A model generated the notes under the pieces. It was not told the DNA's origin. It made no database searches and saw nothing but the letters and a program-made list of their open reading frames with translations. A stretch of DNA of 64,000 bases from Marinimicrobium sp038419845. GTDB taxonomy: Bacteria; Pseudomonadota; Gammaproteobacteria; Pseudomonadales; Cellvibrionaceae. The position numbers and the translations under genes were made by a program. Shown here piece by piece: positions 51,609 to 60,200 of this stretch; the first letter of the stretch is position 1; each line of letters begins with the position of its first letter. Where the stretch lies: positions 1-64,000 of the forward strand of contig NZ_JBCAQT010000010.1 of the NCBI RefSeq assembly GCF_038419845.1, read 5' to 3'.

Positions 51609-52721
51609 TCAGAGGGATACACTGTCGACCGGAAGCAGCTCGTGCCCCAGCGACTGGGCGACAGCCGGATGGGTGACCCGACCGGCATGGACATTCAACC
51701 CCCGGGCCAGACCCGGGTTGTGCGAGAGAGCCTCCAGCCCCGACTCGGCCAGTGCCTGAATGTAGGGGAGTGTCGCATGAGTCAATGCAAGGGTGGCGGT
51801 GCGTGCCGCCGCTGAGGGAATGTTTGCGACGCAGTAGTGGACCACGCCCTGTTCAACATAGGTCGGCTTTCCGTGTGTGGTGGCACGCGAGGTGGCGAAA
51901 CACCCCCCCTGATCGATGGCCACATCCACCAGCACTGCGCCACTGGGCAGCTGCCCGACCTGCTCGGCCGACAGGAGCTTGGGGGCGGCCGCTCCGGCGA
52001 CCAGTACAGCACCGATCAGCAGATCGGTATGCGGCAGAGCGCGCTCCAGAGACTCGCGTGTCGCATATTCGCAGCTGACCCGCCCGGTAAAGCGCTCATC
52101 CAGCTCGCGCAAGCGTGGCAGGGACTTGTCCAGCAGGGTCACTTTTGCCCCCAGGCCGACGGCCATCTGGGCGGCCTGGGCACCGACCACACCCCCACCG
52201 ATTATGGTCACCTGGGCCGGTGGCACACCGGGCACACCGCCCAGAAGAATGCCCCGTCCGCCCTGGTGCAGCTCCAGGTGGTGCGCGCCCGCCTGGGTGG
52301 CCAGCCGCCCCGCCACTTCCGACATGGGTGCCAACAGGGGGAGGCCGCCGCGCTCATCGGTCACCGTTTCATACGCCAGACAGCTGGCGCCGGAGTCCAT
52401 CAACGCCCGGGTCAATTCCGGTTCGGGTGCCAGGTGGAGAAACGTGAATAACAGATGCTCGGGAGTGAGCAACCCGTACTCGGACGCCTGGGGTTCCTTG
52501 ACCTTGACGATCAACTGCGCCCTGGCAAACACCTCGGCCGCCCCGCCTAAAACCTCGGCGCCCGCCTCGCGGTAATCCTGATCGGTAAAACCGATGCCCT
52601 CGGCACACCCGGTCTCGACGAAGAGGCTGTGCCCCCGGTCGGTCAATTCGCGTACCCCGGCCGGTGTCAGACCAACCCGGTATTCATCGGCTTTGATTTC
52701 GCGGGGGACTCCAATACGCAT
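51609..52721 (-). CDS. ald: Alanine dehydrogenase
   Basis: 370 residues from the ATG at 52721, which has GGAG six bases upstream. MRIGVPREIKADEYRVGLTP at the N terminus with the substrate-binding arginine and lysine, catalytic histidine in FTFLHLAPEP, NAD fold IIGGGVVGAQAAQMAVGLGA, and DVAIDQGGCF. It interconverts alanine with pyruvate and ammonia, using NAD. Monocistronic as far as seen. Confidence 0.94.
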   Translation of the reverse strand: MRIGVPREIKADEYRVGLTPAGVRELTDRGHSLFVETGCAEGIGFTDQDYREAGAEVLGGAAEVFARAQLIVKVKEPQASEYGLLTPEHLLFTFLHLAPEPELTRALMDSGASCLAYETVTDERGGLPLLAPMSEVAGRLATQAGAHHLELHQGGRGILLGGVPGVPPAQVTIIGGGVVGAQAAQMAVGLGAKVTLLDKSLPRLRELDERFTGRVSCEYATRESLERALPHTDLLIGAVLVAGAAAPKLLSAEQVGQLPSGAVLVDVAIDQGGCFATSRATTHGKPTYVEQGVVHYCVANIPSAAARTATLALTHATLPYIQALAESGLEALSHNPGLARGLNVHAGRVTHPAVAQSLGHELLPVDSVSL

Positions 52722-52768
52722 AACCACTCCATCAAGACTCACGCCCATGAGTCTCAGTATAGGTGAAC

Positions 52769-53689
52769 TCAGGACACCTGCAGGGCCGGAATAAATTGCT
52801 GTACCGTTTCTGCGGAAGGCTCTTTTAAGTCAGCGGAAGGCTCTTTTGAGGGTGATTCCTCCGACGTCGAGCCCGCGTCGCGTGCCTCCGGGTCGATATG
52901 CAGCCCGGCGAAATCAAACAGCCGGGTATCGGCCAGCTGCGAGGGCGCCACATTTTTGATCGCCGAGAAGATGGTTTCGGTGCGACCGGGGTACTGTTTT
53001 TCCCAGTCGGTCAGCATCTGCTTGATCACCTGCCGCTGCAGGTTGTCCTGGGAACCGCACAGGTTACAGGGAATGATCGGAAAAGCCTGGTATTCGGCGT
53101 ACTCGGCCAGGTCGGCCTCTTTGCAGTAGGCCAGGGGACGAATCAGCACATTGCGCTGGTCGTCCGACAACAGCTTGGGCGGCATGGCCTTGAGCTTGCC
53201 CCCATAGAACATATTCAGAAACAGTGTCTCAATAATATCGTCCCGGTGGTGCCCCAACGCGATCTTGTTGGCACCGATGTCGTTGGCAAAACTGTAAAGC
53301 GTACCCCGGCGCAAGCGCGAACACAGACCACAGGTGGTTTTACCTTCGGGAATCACGTCTTTGACGATGCTGTAGGTATCGCGCTCGACGATATGATAGG
53401 GCACCCCCAGGCGGCTCAGGTAATCCGGCAAGACATGCTCGGGAAAACCCGGCTGTTTCTGGTCCATGTTCACGGCCACCAGCTCGAAGTCGATGGGCGC
53501 CGTTTTCTGCATGCTCAGCAGCATGTCGAGCATGCCATAGGAATCCTTCCCTCCCGACAGACACACCATTACCCGGTCGCCCTCCTCAATCATCTGATAA
53601 TCGGCAATGGCGGTCCCGACCTGGCGACGCAGACGCTTTTGCAGTTTGTTGAATTCAAGACGCTCTTGGCGCGCAGCTGGCTGGCTCAT
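52769..53689 (-). CDS. ttcA: tRNA 2-thiocytidine synthetase TtcA
   Basis: 306 residues from the ATG at 53689. PP-loop SGGKDSYGMLDML, the two CxxC pairs CGLC and CNLC that hold the Fe-S cluster, and IALGHHRDDIIETLFLNMF are diagnostic. It thiolates C32 of certain tRNAs using ATP. The C terminus carries a seven-residue duplication (KEPSADL KEPSAET) coming from a 21-base DNA repeat at 52812-52853, not part of the core enzyme. Confidence 0.95.
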   Translation of the reverse strand: MSQPAARQERLEFNKLQKRLRRQVGTAIADYQMIEEGDRVMVCLSGGKDSYGMLDMLLSMQKTAPIDFELVAVNMDQKQPGFPEHVLPDYLSRLGVPYHIVERDTYSIVKDVIPEGKTTCGLCSRLRRGTLYSFANDIGANKIALGHHRDDIIETLFLNMFYGGKLKAMPPKLLSDDQRNVLIRPLAYCKEADLAEYAEYQAFPIIPCNLCGSQDNLQRQVIKQMLTDWEKQYPGRTETIFSAIKNVAPSQLADTRLFDFAGLHIDPEARDAGSTSEESPSKEPSADLKEPSAETVQQFIPALQVS

Positions 53690-53861
53690 ATCACTCACAG
53701 ACTCGAACTTGACCGGTTTCAAAGCCGCTATTGTACGGACTTTGACCGCGACAGGGAATTGCCGCCCGGGCGGCAGCGCTTTGCCGCCGGGGAGCTGGCC
53801 TGGAGCTCAGAATTTAACCCCGCCGCGCAGGCCACTAGGCCCCCGAGAGAATTTCAACACA

Positions 53862-53877
53862 TGGCATATGCTTTGCA
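53862..53877 (+). promoter_or_regulatory. Sigma-54 (RpoN) promoter of the PilZ gene
   Basis: TGGCATATGCTTTGCA has GG at -24 and GC at -12 with exactly ten bases between, and matches the consensus TGGCAC-N5-TTGCA at all but one specified position. It starts 64 bases before the start codon at 53926. Confidence 0.8.
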
Positions 53878-53925
53878 ATGCTTTCGTTGACGAACCTTTC
53901 ACGTAACCCGGGAAGATAAAGACCC

Positions 53926-54675
53926 ATGGCGCTTCTGAATCAACTGTTCCATAAAATGACCGCCAAACCCGCCCCGGCACAATCGCCCGAGGCAACAGTG
54001 CCGCCTCCCGAGCCAGAGTCCGCCCGGCGCCTCCGGCCGCTGCTCGATGGCAAACGTCTGCTGAAAGTGCAGATTGACGGTCGGGAATATCAGAGTCTGT
54101 TGTTGGCGCTGGACTGCGCCCGCGGCCTGCTGTGGCTGGATGAGCTCTTCCCGCGCGCGCGCCCACTGGTGACCGGAGACGAACTGACCGTCAGCCACTA
54201 CCAGAATCATCAACTGATTGAATTTACCGGCCCGGTGGTGGGGTCTGGTCGGGGTGGCTTCGCTCTGCCCCTGCCCGAGTCCGTTTACTGTGGCCCCCGA
54301 CGGCGCTGGCCGCGGCTGGATGTATTTGGCTGGCACCCGATCAGCGCCCAGCTGGCGGTGCCCGGCCAGTCCCCCGCCAGCGCCGAGGTACACAACCTCT
54401 CCGCCGGCGGTGCGCGCTTGAGCCTGAGCGGCGACTGGCGCCCGCTTCTGAGAAAGGGGGAGGTTTTGCCCCTGTGTGCGTTTACCGTTGCCCCCGGTAT
54501 CCGTGTTCGCTGTCGGGTCCGGGTGTGTGCCTTCAGCCTGAATCAGCGGCCCTGGCGCCAGACTCTGGTCAGTCTGGCCTTTGTCGACCTGGATCGGCAG
54601 AGCCGGGAAGACCTGGCCCGCTTTGTCGCCCATAGGGTGACGGCCCAACGCCATGCGCCCGCCGAGGCGGCCTAG
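53926..54675 (+). CDS. PilZ-domain protein, flagellar-brake type
   Basis: 249 residues. N-terminal YcgR-N-like part (about 40-120: KVQIDGREYQSLLLALD, LLWLDELFP) and a C-terminal PilZ domain with the c-di-GMP site R126-x3-R130 in RRRWPR and NLSAGG (157-162). This two-part layout is that of YcgR-type brakes, which bind the motor when c-di-GMP is high. The sigma-54 promoter in front and the following chemoreceptor gene place it in the flagellar regulon, although a role in pili or polysaccharide export is possible. Confidence 0.82.
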   Translation: MALLNQLFHKMTAKPAPAQSPEATVPPPEPESARRLRPLLDGKRLLKVQIDGREYQSLLLALDCARGLLWLDELFPRARPLVTGDELTVSHYQNHQLIEFTGPVVGSGRGGFALPLPESVYCGPRRRWPRLDVFGWHPISAQLAVPGQSPASAEVHNLSAGGARLSLSGDWRPLLRKGEVLPLCAFTVAPGIRVRCRVRVCAFSLNQRPWRQTLVSLAFVDLDRQSREDLARFVAHRVTAQRHAPAEAA

Positions 54676-54714
54676 TGGGCCCGGGGCAACGTCCGACGGG
54701 TCGTTTTTAACGGC

Positions 54715-54740
54715 TCAAGTTCTGCGATCCTTGCCGATAA
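54715..54740 (+). promoter_or_regulatory. Probable sigma-28 promoter of the chemoreceptor gene
   Basis: GCCGATAA at 54733-54740 is a perfect FliA -10 box. TCAAGTTC at 54715-54722 is a fair -35 (six of eight) but spaced by 10 instead of 11 bases. It is 48 bases upstream of the Aer-like gene. Confidence 0.6.
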
Positions 54741-54787
54741 CGAGGGTGATTAGCAGGTCAACTTGAGATCTACGCAGGAAGCTTTGT

Positions 54788-56359
54788 ATGCGCAACAACG
54801 GCCCCACGACTGGCAGAGACATCCCTGTCAAAACTGGCGAAGAGCTGGTCTCTTCTACCAATACGAGAGGCGTCATTCAGTTCTGCAATGACGTTTTTCA
54901 GGAAATATCCGGGTTCCCCCGCGACGAACTGATCAACCAACCGCACAACATCATCCGTCACCCGGACATGCCCGAAGCGGTTTTCGCCGGCATGTGGGAC
55001 GCCCTGAAGCGCGGACGTCCCTGGACCGGCATCGTCAAGAATCGCTGTAAAAACGGCGATCACTACTGGGTGGATGCCTATGTGACGCCCCTGCGGGAAA
55101 ACGGGGTGGTGCAGGGCTACGAGTCGGTTCGGGTCAAACCGGACAGTCAGCGGGTGGCCCGCGCCGAAGCCTGCTACCGGCGTTTGAAAGCGGGAAAACC
55201 CGCCGCCCCGGCCCTGCTGCGTTTCTGGCAAAAGATCCGCACTGGTGCCCAGGTATCGGCATTGAGCCTGATCATTCTGCTGATCGGCGGCGGCCTGGCC
55301 GGCCTACTGACCCCACCCCTGGCGATTGCGCTGCTGGCCGGCAGCGTGCTGATCGGTGCGGCTACGCATCTGCTGTTGCTACGCTATCTACAGTCCCCTC
55401 TGACCCAGGCGCGGGAAATACTGCACGATCCCCTGGCCGCCTATATCTATACGGGACGGGGCGATGTGCTGGGGGAAATCGAGTTTGCCCAGTTGGCACT
55501 CAAAGCCCGGCTGCGTACCGCCCTCGGGCGCTTCGGCGAGTCGGCCGGCGAGCTCCATCGCCATGCAGCCAGAGCACAGGAACAGGCATCGATCACCCAA
55601 CGTGGCATGGTTGAGCAGAGGCGTGAGACCGAAAGCGTCGCCCACTCCATGCAGCAGATGGCAATCGCGGTGCAGGAGGTCGCCTCCGGGGCGAGCGATA
55701 CCTCCGGTGCCACCCGCGATGCCATGACCGAAGTCACTCAGGGCAATCAGATCACTGAGACCGCCGGTCAGGCCATCGGCGAACTTTCCGGCACGGTATC
55801 CGACCTCGGCAGTGTCCTGACCCAGCTGACGGCCGACAGTGGGGAGATCGCCAAGGTCATCGACGTGATCCGCGGCATCGCCGAGCAGACCAACCTGCTC
55901 GCGTTGAACGCCGCCATTGAAGCGGCCCGAGCGGGCGATCAGGGGCGGGGGTTTGCGGTCGTTGCCGATGAAGTGCGCACCCTGGCACAACGCACACAGG
56001 ACTCCACCGGCCTCATTCAGAATATCATTGGCAAACTGACCCAGGCCACCGGGCAGGCGGGTGAAGGCATGGATCGCTGCCGGAATCTGGCCGACCGCAG
56101 TGTGGAGGAAATGGGCAATGTGTCCCAGGCTCTGACTTCCATCAGTAAGGCCGTGCGGAACATTGATCAGATGTCGCATCAGATTGCCGCCGCCGCTGAA
56201 GAGCAGTCGGCCACGGCCATGGAAATCGAGCAGAACACTCAGCAGATCAGCGATATTTCCGGGCGAACTCAGGAAGAGGTCGCCAGCGCCGAAGCGCTGA
56301 ACAAGGAGATGGAGAGGCTCTCCCTGAAACAGCGCGAGTTGATCCTGCGCTTCGGCTAG
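54788..56359 (+). CDS. PAS-containing Aer-like chemoreceptor
   Basis: 523 residues. N-terminal PAS domain with the Aer-type signature LVSSTNTRGVIQFCNDVFQE, NIIRHPDMPEAVFAGMW and GIVKNRCKNGDHYWVDAYV; a hydrophobic hairpin (about 165-200) that anchors it in the membrane without a periplasmic domain; then a long coiled MCP signalling region with the tip IAEQTNLLALNAAIEAARAG and GFAVVADEVRTLAQRT. Aer proteins sense redox state through FAD in the PAS domain. Whether FAD is bound here is not provable. A sigma-28-like promoter precedes it. Confidence 0.9.
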   Translation: MRNNGPTTGRDIPVKTGEELVSSTNTRGVIQFCNDVFQEISGFPRDELINQPHNIIRHPDMPEAVFAGMWDALKRGRPWTGIVKNRCKNGDHYWVDAYVTPLRENGVVQGYESVRVKPDSQRVARAEACYRRLKAGKPAAPALLRFWQKIRTGAQVSALSLIILLIGGGLAGLLTPPLAIALLAGSVLIGAATHLLLLRYLQSPLTQAREILHDPLAAYIYTGRGDVLGEIEFAQLALKARLRTALGRFGESAGELHRHAARAQEQASITQRGMVEQRRETESVAHSMQQMAIAVQEVASGASDTSGATRDAMTEVTQGNQITETAGQAIGELSGTVSDLGSVLTQLTADSGEIAKVIDVIRGIAEQTNLLALNAAIEAARAGDQGRGFAVVADEVRTLAQRTQDSTGLIQNIIGKLTQATGQAGEGMDRCRNLADRSVEEMGNVSQALTSISKAVRNIDQMSHQIAAAAEEQSATAMEIEQNTQQISDISGRTQEEVASAEALNKEMERLSLKQRELILRFG

Positions 56360-56380
56360 CGGGCTTTACGGAGGGCGGGA

Positions 56381-56926
56381 CTATTGAGCGGCGTCCAGCC
56401 CCTCAAGCAATCCTGCCATATCGTCAGCGTGCTCTTCTTCCTGAGCGAGGATATCCTCGATGATGCGCCGAGAGGTGGGATCATTCTCGCCCAGATACCG
56501 GGCGATTTCACGGTAGCTGTCAATGGCAATGCGCTCGGCTACCAGATCTTCCACGACCATCTCGCGCAGGTTTTCACCCTCAACGAATTCGGCATGCGAG
56601 CGTGTCAGCAGACCCTCGGGTGAAAAATTGGGTTTGCCTCCAAGCTGCACAATCCGTTCGGCCAGCCAGTCAGCGTGCTGCTGCTCCTGATCGGCATGCT
56701 CGAGAAACTCGGCCGCCGCAACATTGGCGCTGATGCCTTCGGCGCGGAAATAATGACTCTTGTAACGCAGCACGCAGACAATTTCCGTGGCCAGGGCTTC
56801 GTTGAGAATATTGATGACGTTTTCCCGATTGGCTTTGTAGCCCTCCGTGACGGCGCCCTCTTCGATGTGTTGGCGGGCCCGTTCACGCAGGGTTTTGACA
56901 TCCGTCAGAAATGGTTGGTCGGTCAT
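56381..56926 (-). CDS. Ferritin-like (bacterioferritin/Dps-type) protein
   Basis: 181 residues from the ATG at 56926, with AAGGAG seven bases upstream. Four-helix ferritin-like domain: ILNEALATEIVCVLRYKSHYF, FLEHADQEQQHADWLAERI, then EDLVAERIAIDSYREIARYLG and DILAQEEEHADDM. The metal ligands E..H/E..EExxH of a di-iron site are present. It belongs to the bacterioferritin-like group without haem methionine evidence, likely storing or detoxifying iron. Single gene. Confidence 0.87.
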   Translation of the reverse strand: MTDQPFLTDVKTLRERARQHIEEGAVTEGYKANRENVINILNEALATEIVCVLRYKSHYFRAEGISANVAAAEFLEHADQEQQHADWLAERIVQLGGKPNFSPEGLLTRSHAEFVEGENLREMVVEDLVAERIAIDSYREIARYLGENDPTSRRIIEDILAQEEEHADDMAGLLEGLDAAQ

Positions 56927-56956
56927 AATCTTCTCCTTATGCAAAAGGTCAGGATA

Positions 56957-57655
56957 TCACTTCGCCCGACCTGAATCACGGCCAACCCCGATCCAGCCGG
57001 GGTGGGGAGTGTTAATTACTGCAAAGATCGCGGCGACCACCCCCACCAACAAAAGGCTGTAATCGCTGGTCAGACCCAGCCAATAGGCCACCAGCCCCGC
57101 CTTGAATGACCACACCAGCGGCAGAACCCAGAGTAGCCAGTGTGCCCGGACACGCAGCAACAGAGCGAAAGTGACCACCACGGTGGGACCGGGTGCCGTG
57201 CCAAACCAGCGCGCCGCCGACAGTGCCGCAGGCCATTCCTGCCCTGCATTCAACTGGGCCACAAAATCCCACAGCGGCAACCCCAGCAACCCGATACAAC
57301 ACATTACCCCGGACAACCAGGCCGAGCCGGGGGCCCGAAAGGCGGCGCCAGATCGCAAGCCCCAGCCACCGGCCCACAGAAGCCCCAGCGTCTGTGCGAA
57401 GAACAGCCAGGCCTCGTAGCGGGCGAGAAAATCATAGTCGAGAAACGTCTTCACGAAAAACAATTGCCCGACGAGTGCCCAGGCGAGAGCGAGCACCCAC
57501 AGCGCCCAGAATCGGGCCACGGGCCCCGGTGCCGCGCGGATCAACCACCAGAGTCCGGGAAGCAGCCCGAGGTAGAACAACACAATGAGCCAGCCATAGG
57601 AGGACTGGTAACTCTGAAAGACTGAAAACAGTATTTCTCGACTGTAAGGCAGCAT
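56957..57655 (-). CDS. DUF6064-like polytopic membrane protein
   Basis: 232 residues, about seven membrane helices and a high tryptophan content (GLLPGLWWLIR, WLFFAQTLGLLWAGGWG, FLDYDFLARYEAW). Matches the DUF6064 pattern; function unknown. Its ATG overlaps the stop of the upstream aldo/keto reductase gene by one base (TAATG), so the two are translated together, downstream of gor. Confidence 0.75.
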   Translation of the reverse strand: MLPYSREILFSVFQSYQSSYGWLIVLFYLGLLPGLWWLIRAAPGPVARFWALWVLALAWALVGQLFFVKTFLDYDFLARYEAWLFFAQTLGLLWAGGWGLRSGAAFRAPGSAWLSGVMCCIGLLGLPLWDFVAQLNAGQEWPAALSAARWFGTAPGPTVVVTFALLLRVRAHWLLWVLPLVWSFKAGLVAYWLGLTSDYSLLLVGVVAAIFAVINTPHPGWIGVGRDSGRAK

Positions 57656-58617
57656 TACAGGCTCTGAACGTACTGGGCCATGCGTTCACGCTGGCGGGCA
57701 TCCGGTATCACACCGCGCATGGCCGCCATATTCTCACGCATGTGTTCCACCTGTGTGGTGGCGGGAATGGCGCAGGTGAGTGCGGGATGGGAGATGATGA
57801 ATTTCAGGAAAAAGTCCGCCCAGGTTGTGCAACCCACCTCATCGGCCCAGTCGGGCAGTGGCTCGCTCTGGTAACGATGAAACAGCTGTTTCTGCCGATA
57901 GGGCCGGTTGGCGATGACCGCAACACCCCGATCCTGAGCCAGAGGTAGCAGCCGGTCTTCGGCTTCCCGGTCAACGATGTTATAGGTCAGTTGGACAAAA
58001 TCCAGCGGCTCTTCTTTCAGGATTTCCTCCAACTCCCCGTGACGTCGCCCATGAGAGGTGGTCACCCCGATGTAGCGCACCTGCCCCGCTTCTTTCATAT
58101 CGCGCAAGAGCGCCAGATGCTCGCGCCAGTTGACCAGATTGTGAACCTGAAGCAGATCAAACGCTTCCAGCCCCCACAGATCCAGGGAGTCGCGGATCTG
58201 CGGCCGACCTTCATCGCGGGTCCAGACCTTGGTGGCGGAAAACAGCGAAGACTCCTGCTCCGGCAATTGCTCCATAAAATAGCCCATCACCGCTTCGGCG
58301 GTCCCGTACATGGGCGAGGAATCCACCAACTGCCCACCGAGTTCAAAAAAGGTTTTCAGCACCTCCAGGCGAGCCTTGCGCAGGGTCTCATTTTCCCCGA
58401 CATTGAAGGTGATCCAGGTGCCCATGCCGACACTGGGCACCGACTCTTCGCCACCGGGAATGGTTTTGGAGAGAAAACGATCGTCCTGCGCCAGTAGCGA
58501 TGAAGCTCCGAGGCTCAGGCCGGAAAAGGCCCCCAGCCGAGCTATGGCCCCGCCGGCCACAAGATTGCGGCAGTGGGAGAGAAAGCGTCGACGTGCCCGG
58601 GATGATTCATTGACCAT
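57655..58617 (-). CDS. Tat-exported aldo/keto reductase
   Basis: 320 residues from the ATG at 58617. Twin-arginine signal RARRRFLSHCRNLVAGGAI, then an AKR barrel: GMGTWITFNV, catalytic-type VDSSPMYGTAE, VTTSHGRRHGEL and YNIVDREAED with C-terminal QVEHMRENMAAM. The Tat signal indicates a folded, cofactor-loaded enzyme in the periplasm. Substrate unknown. It follows gor by 42 bases and precedes the DUF6064 gene by overlap, forming a probable three-gene operon. Confidence 0.88.
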   Translation of the reverse strand: MVNESSRARRRFLSHCRNLVAGGAIARLGAFSGLSLGASSLLAQDDRFLSKTIPGGEESVPSVGMGTWITFNVGENETLRKARLEVLKTFFELGGQLVDSSPMYGTAEAVMGYFMEQLPEQESSLFSATKVWTRDEGRPQIRDSLDLWGLEAFDLLQVHNLVNWREHLALLRDMKEAGQVRYIGVTTSHGRRHGELEEILKEEPLDFVQLTYNIVDREAEDRLLPLAQDRGVAVIANRPYRQKQLFHRYQSEPLPDWADEVGCTTWADFFLKFIISHPALTCAIPATTQVEHMRENMAAMRGVIPDARQRERMAQYVQSL

Positions 58618-58659
58618 GGGGACCTCCAGTTGCGCTTTGTTACCTGCACTCGGTTGCAT

Positions 58660-60021
58660 TCACTCGATCGTGACGGGCTGCCTCAGGGTCACGAACTCCT
58701 CGGCCAGCGTGGGGTGAATCCCGATGGTCCGGTCAAAGTCGGCTTTGGTGGCACCGGCGGTGAGCGCTACGCCCAGCCCCTGCATGATCTCCGCCGCCTC
58801 CGGGCCCACCATATGGCAACCTACCACCCGATCGGTTGCCCGATCCACAAGCAGTTTGACCAGAGCCCGCTCGTCCAGATCCGTCAGCGAATACTGCATG
58901 GGTCTGAAGGCGCTCCGATACACATCAATCTCGGTATATTCTTCCCGCGCCTCCCGCTCCGTCAAACCGACCGTCGCCATCGGCGGCTGACTGAAGACGG
59001 CTGTGGGAATATCCCGGTAGCTGATCGGCCGGTCATCACCGGAAAACAGATTGCGCGCCATAGCCATGCCCTGGGCCAGGGCCACCGGCGTCAGCTCCAT
59101 CGGACCGGTCACATCACCCAGCGCGTAGATCGAGGGCTCGGCGGTCTGAAAATGCCCGTTCACCGACAGGTGGCCGTCATCGGCGATGTCCACCGCGGTG
59201 TTCTCCAGCCCCAGCCCCTCGGTTTTGGGCTTGCGACCGGTGGCGTACATCACCAGATCGGTATTCCAGGGCGCGCCCTCCTTGGGCGTCACCCGATAGT
59301 CACCCGCCCCGGTCTGTTCCACCGCACTGATGTCGGTGTTGAAGTGCAGATGAACGCCTTTTTTGGGCATCTCACTGGCCAGATGATCCCGCAGATCCTG
59401 ATCGAAACCCCGCAGAAACAGATCCCCCCGATAACACAGATGGGTTTCAACGCCCAACCCATTGAAGATACCGGCAAACTCCACGGCAATGTAGCCGCCC
59501 CCGACGATCACCATCCGCTGGGGCAACTCGTCCAGATAAAAAGCCTCATTGGAAGTGATCACATGCTCGCGCCCGGGAATATCCGGCACCCAGGGCCAGC
59601 CACCGACCGCAATCAGAATCCGCTCGGCACTGATTTCACGCTCCCCGACACTCACCCGATGCGGCCCGAGCAGACGTGCGCTGCCATCGATGATCTCCAC
59701 CCCGGCCTTGTTCAACATCCGCTCGTAAATACCGTTGAGCCGCTCGATTTCGCGATCCTTGTTCCGACGAAGCTCGCTCCAGTCGAATTTGATCGAGCCG
59801 GCGTGCCAGCCGTGACCCAGAGCGGCGTGGAAAGCCTCGCGGTAGTGGGAGGCGTAGACAAAAAGTTTCTTGGGCACACAGCCGACATTGACGCAGGTGC
59901 CGCCCAGGTAGCGCTCTTCCACCACCGCGACCTTCGCCCCGAGTTGCGCGGCAATACGGCTGGCCCGCACCCCACCGGAGCCGGCGCCGATGACCAGAAG
60001 GTCGTAGTCGTAATCAGCCAT
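58660..60021 (-). CDS. gor: Glutathione-disulfide reductase
   Basis: 453 residues. FAD site VIGAGSGGVRASRIAAQLGA, redox pair in GGTCVNVGCVPKKLF, NADPH site VIVGGGYIAVEFAGIFNGLG and C-terminal active-site histidine in GIHPTLAEEFVTLR. It reduces oxidised glutathione with NADPH in the cytosol. Standard length. First gene of the group with the Tat aldo/keto reductase and DUF6064. Confidence 0.93.
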   Translation of the reverse strand: MADYDYDLLVIGAGSGGVRASRIAAQLGAKVAVVEERYLGGTCVNVGCVPKKLFVYASHYREAFHAALGHGWHAGSIKFDWSELRRNKDREIERLNGIYERMLNKAGVEIIDGSARLLGPHRVSVGEREISAERILIAVGGWPWVPDIPGREHVITSNEAFYLDELPQRMVIVGGGYIAVEFAGIFNGLGVETHLCYRGDLFLRGFDQDLRDHLASEMPKKGVHLHFNTDISAVEQTGAGDYRVTPKEGAPWNTDLVMYATGRKPKTEGLGLENTAVDIADDGHLSVNGHFQTAEPSIYALGDVTGPMELTPVALAQGMAMARNLFSGDDRPISYRDIPTAVFSQPPMATVGLTEREAREEYTEIDVYRSAFRPMQYSLTDLDERALVKLLVDRATDRVVGCHMVGPEAAEIMQGLGVALTAGATKADFDRTIGIHPTLAEEFVTLRQPVTIE

Positions 60022-60100
60022 TGTTGTGTCTGCTCCCAGTGTTGTTTGTTGCGTTAGATGTAGTTGTGCGGCATCCGTGTAGTTTTCTTGCCTTGTTCAA

Positions 60101-60127
60101 GTCGGATGCGCCTTAGGCTTATCCGAC
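60101..60127. repeat. REP-like palindrome upstream of gor
   Basis: GTCGGATGCGCC TTAG GGCTTATCCGAC-type hairpin with the CCTACA tail, the second REP-like sequence of the window. Confidence 0.6.
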
Positions 60128-60147
60128 CTACAAGGTCGCACAGTGGT

Positions 60148-60182
60148 TTCTACAAAGTGCAGAGGACCGCTTCGGGGTGGAC
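60148..60182. repeat. Half copy of the hairpin element's outer region
   Basis: TTCTACAAAGTGCAGAGGAC then CGCTTCGGGGTGGAC matches the outer flank and arm of copy 3 (27831-27864) at 29 of 35 positions. The core and second arm are missing; the gene for the DUF3482 GTPase begins to the right. Confidence 0.65.
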
Positions 60183-60200
60183 GTTATGCCACCACTCGAG

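Noticed and set aside
58630..60057. 475-codon plus-strand frame opposite gor
   Set aside because: Shadow frame; gor is complete and unambiguous on the other strand.
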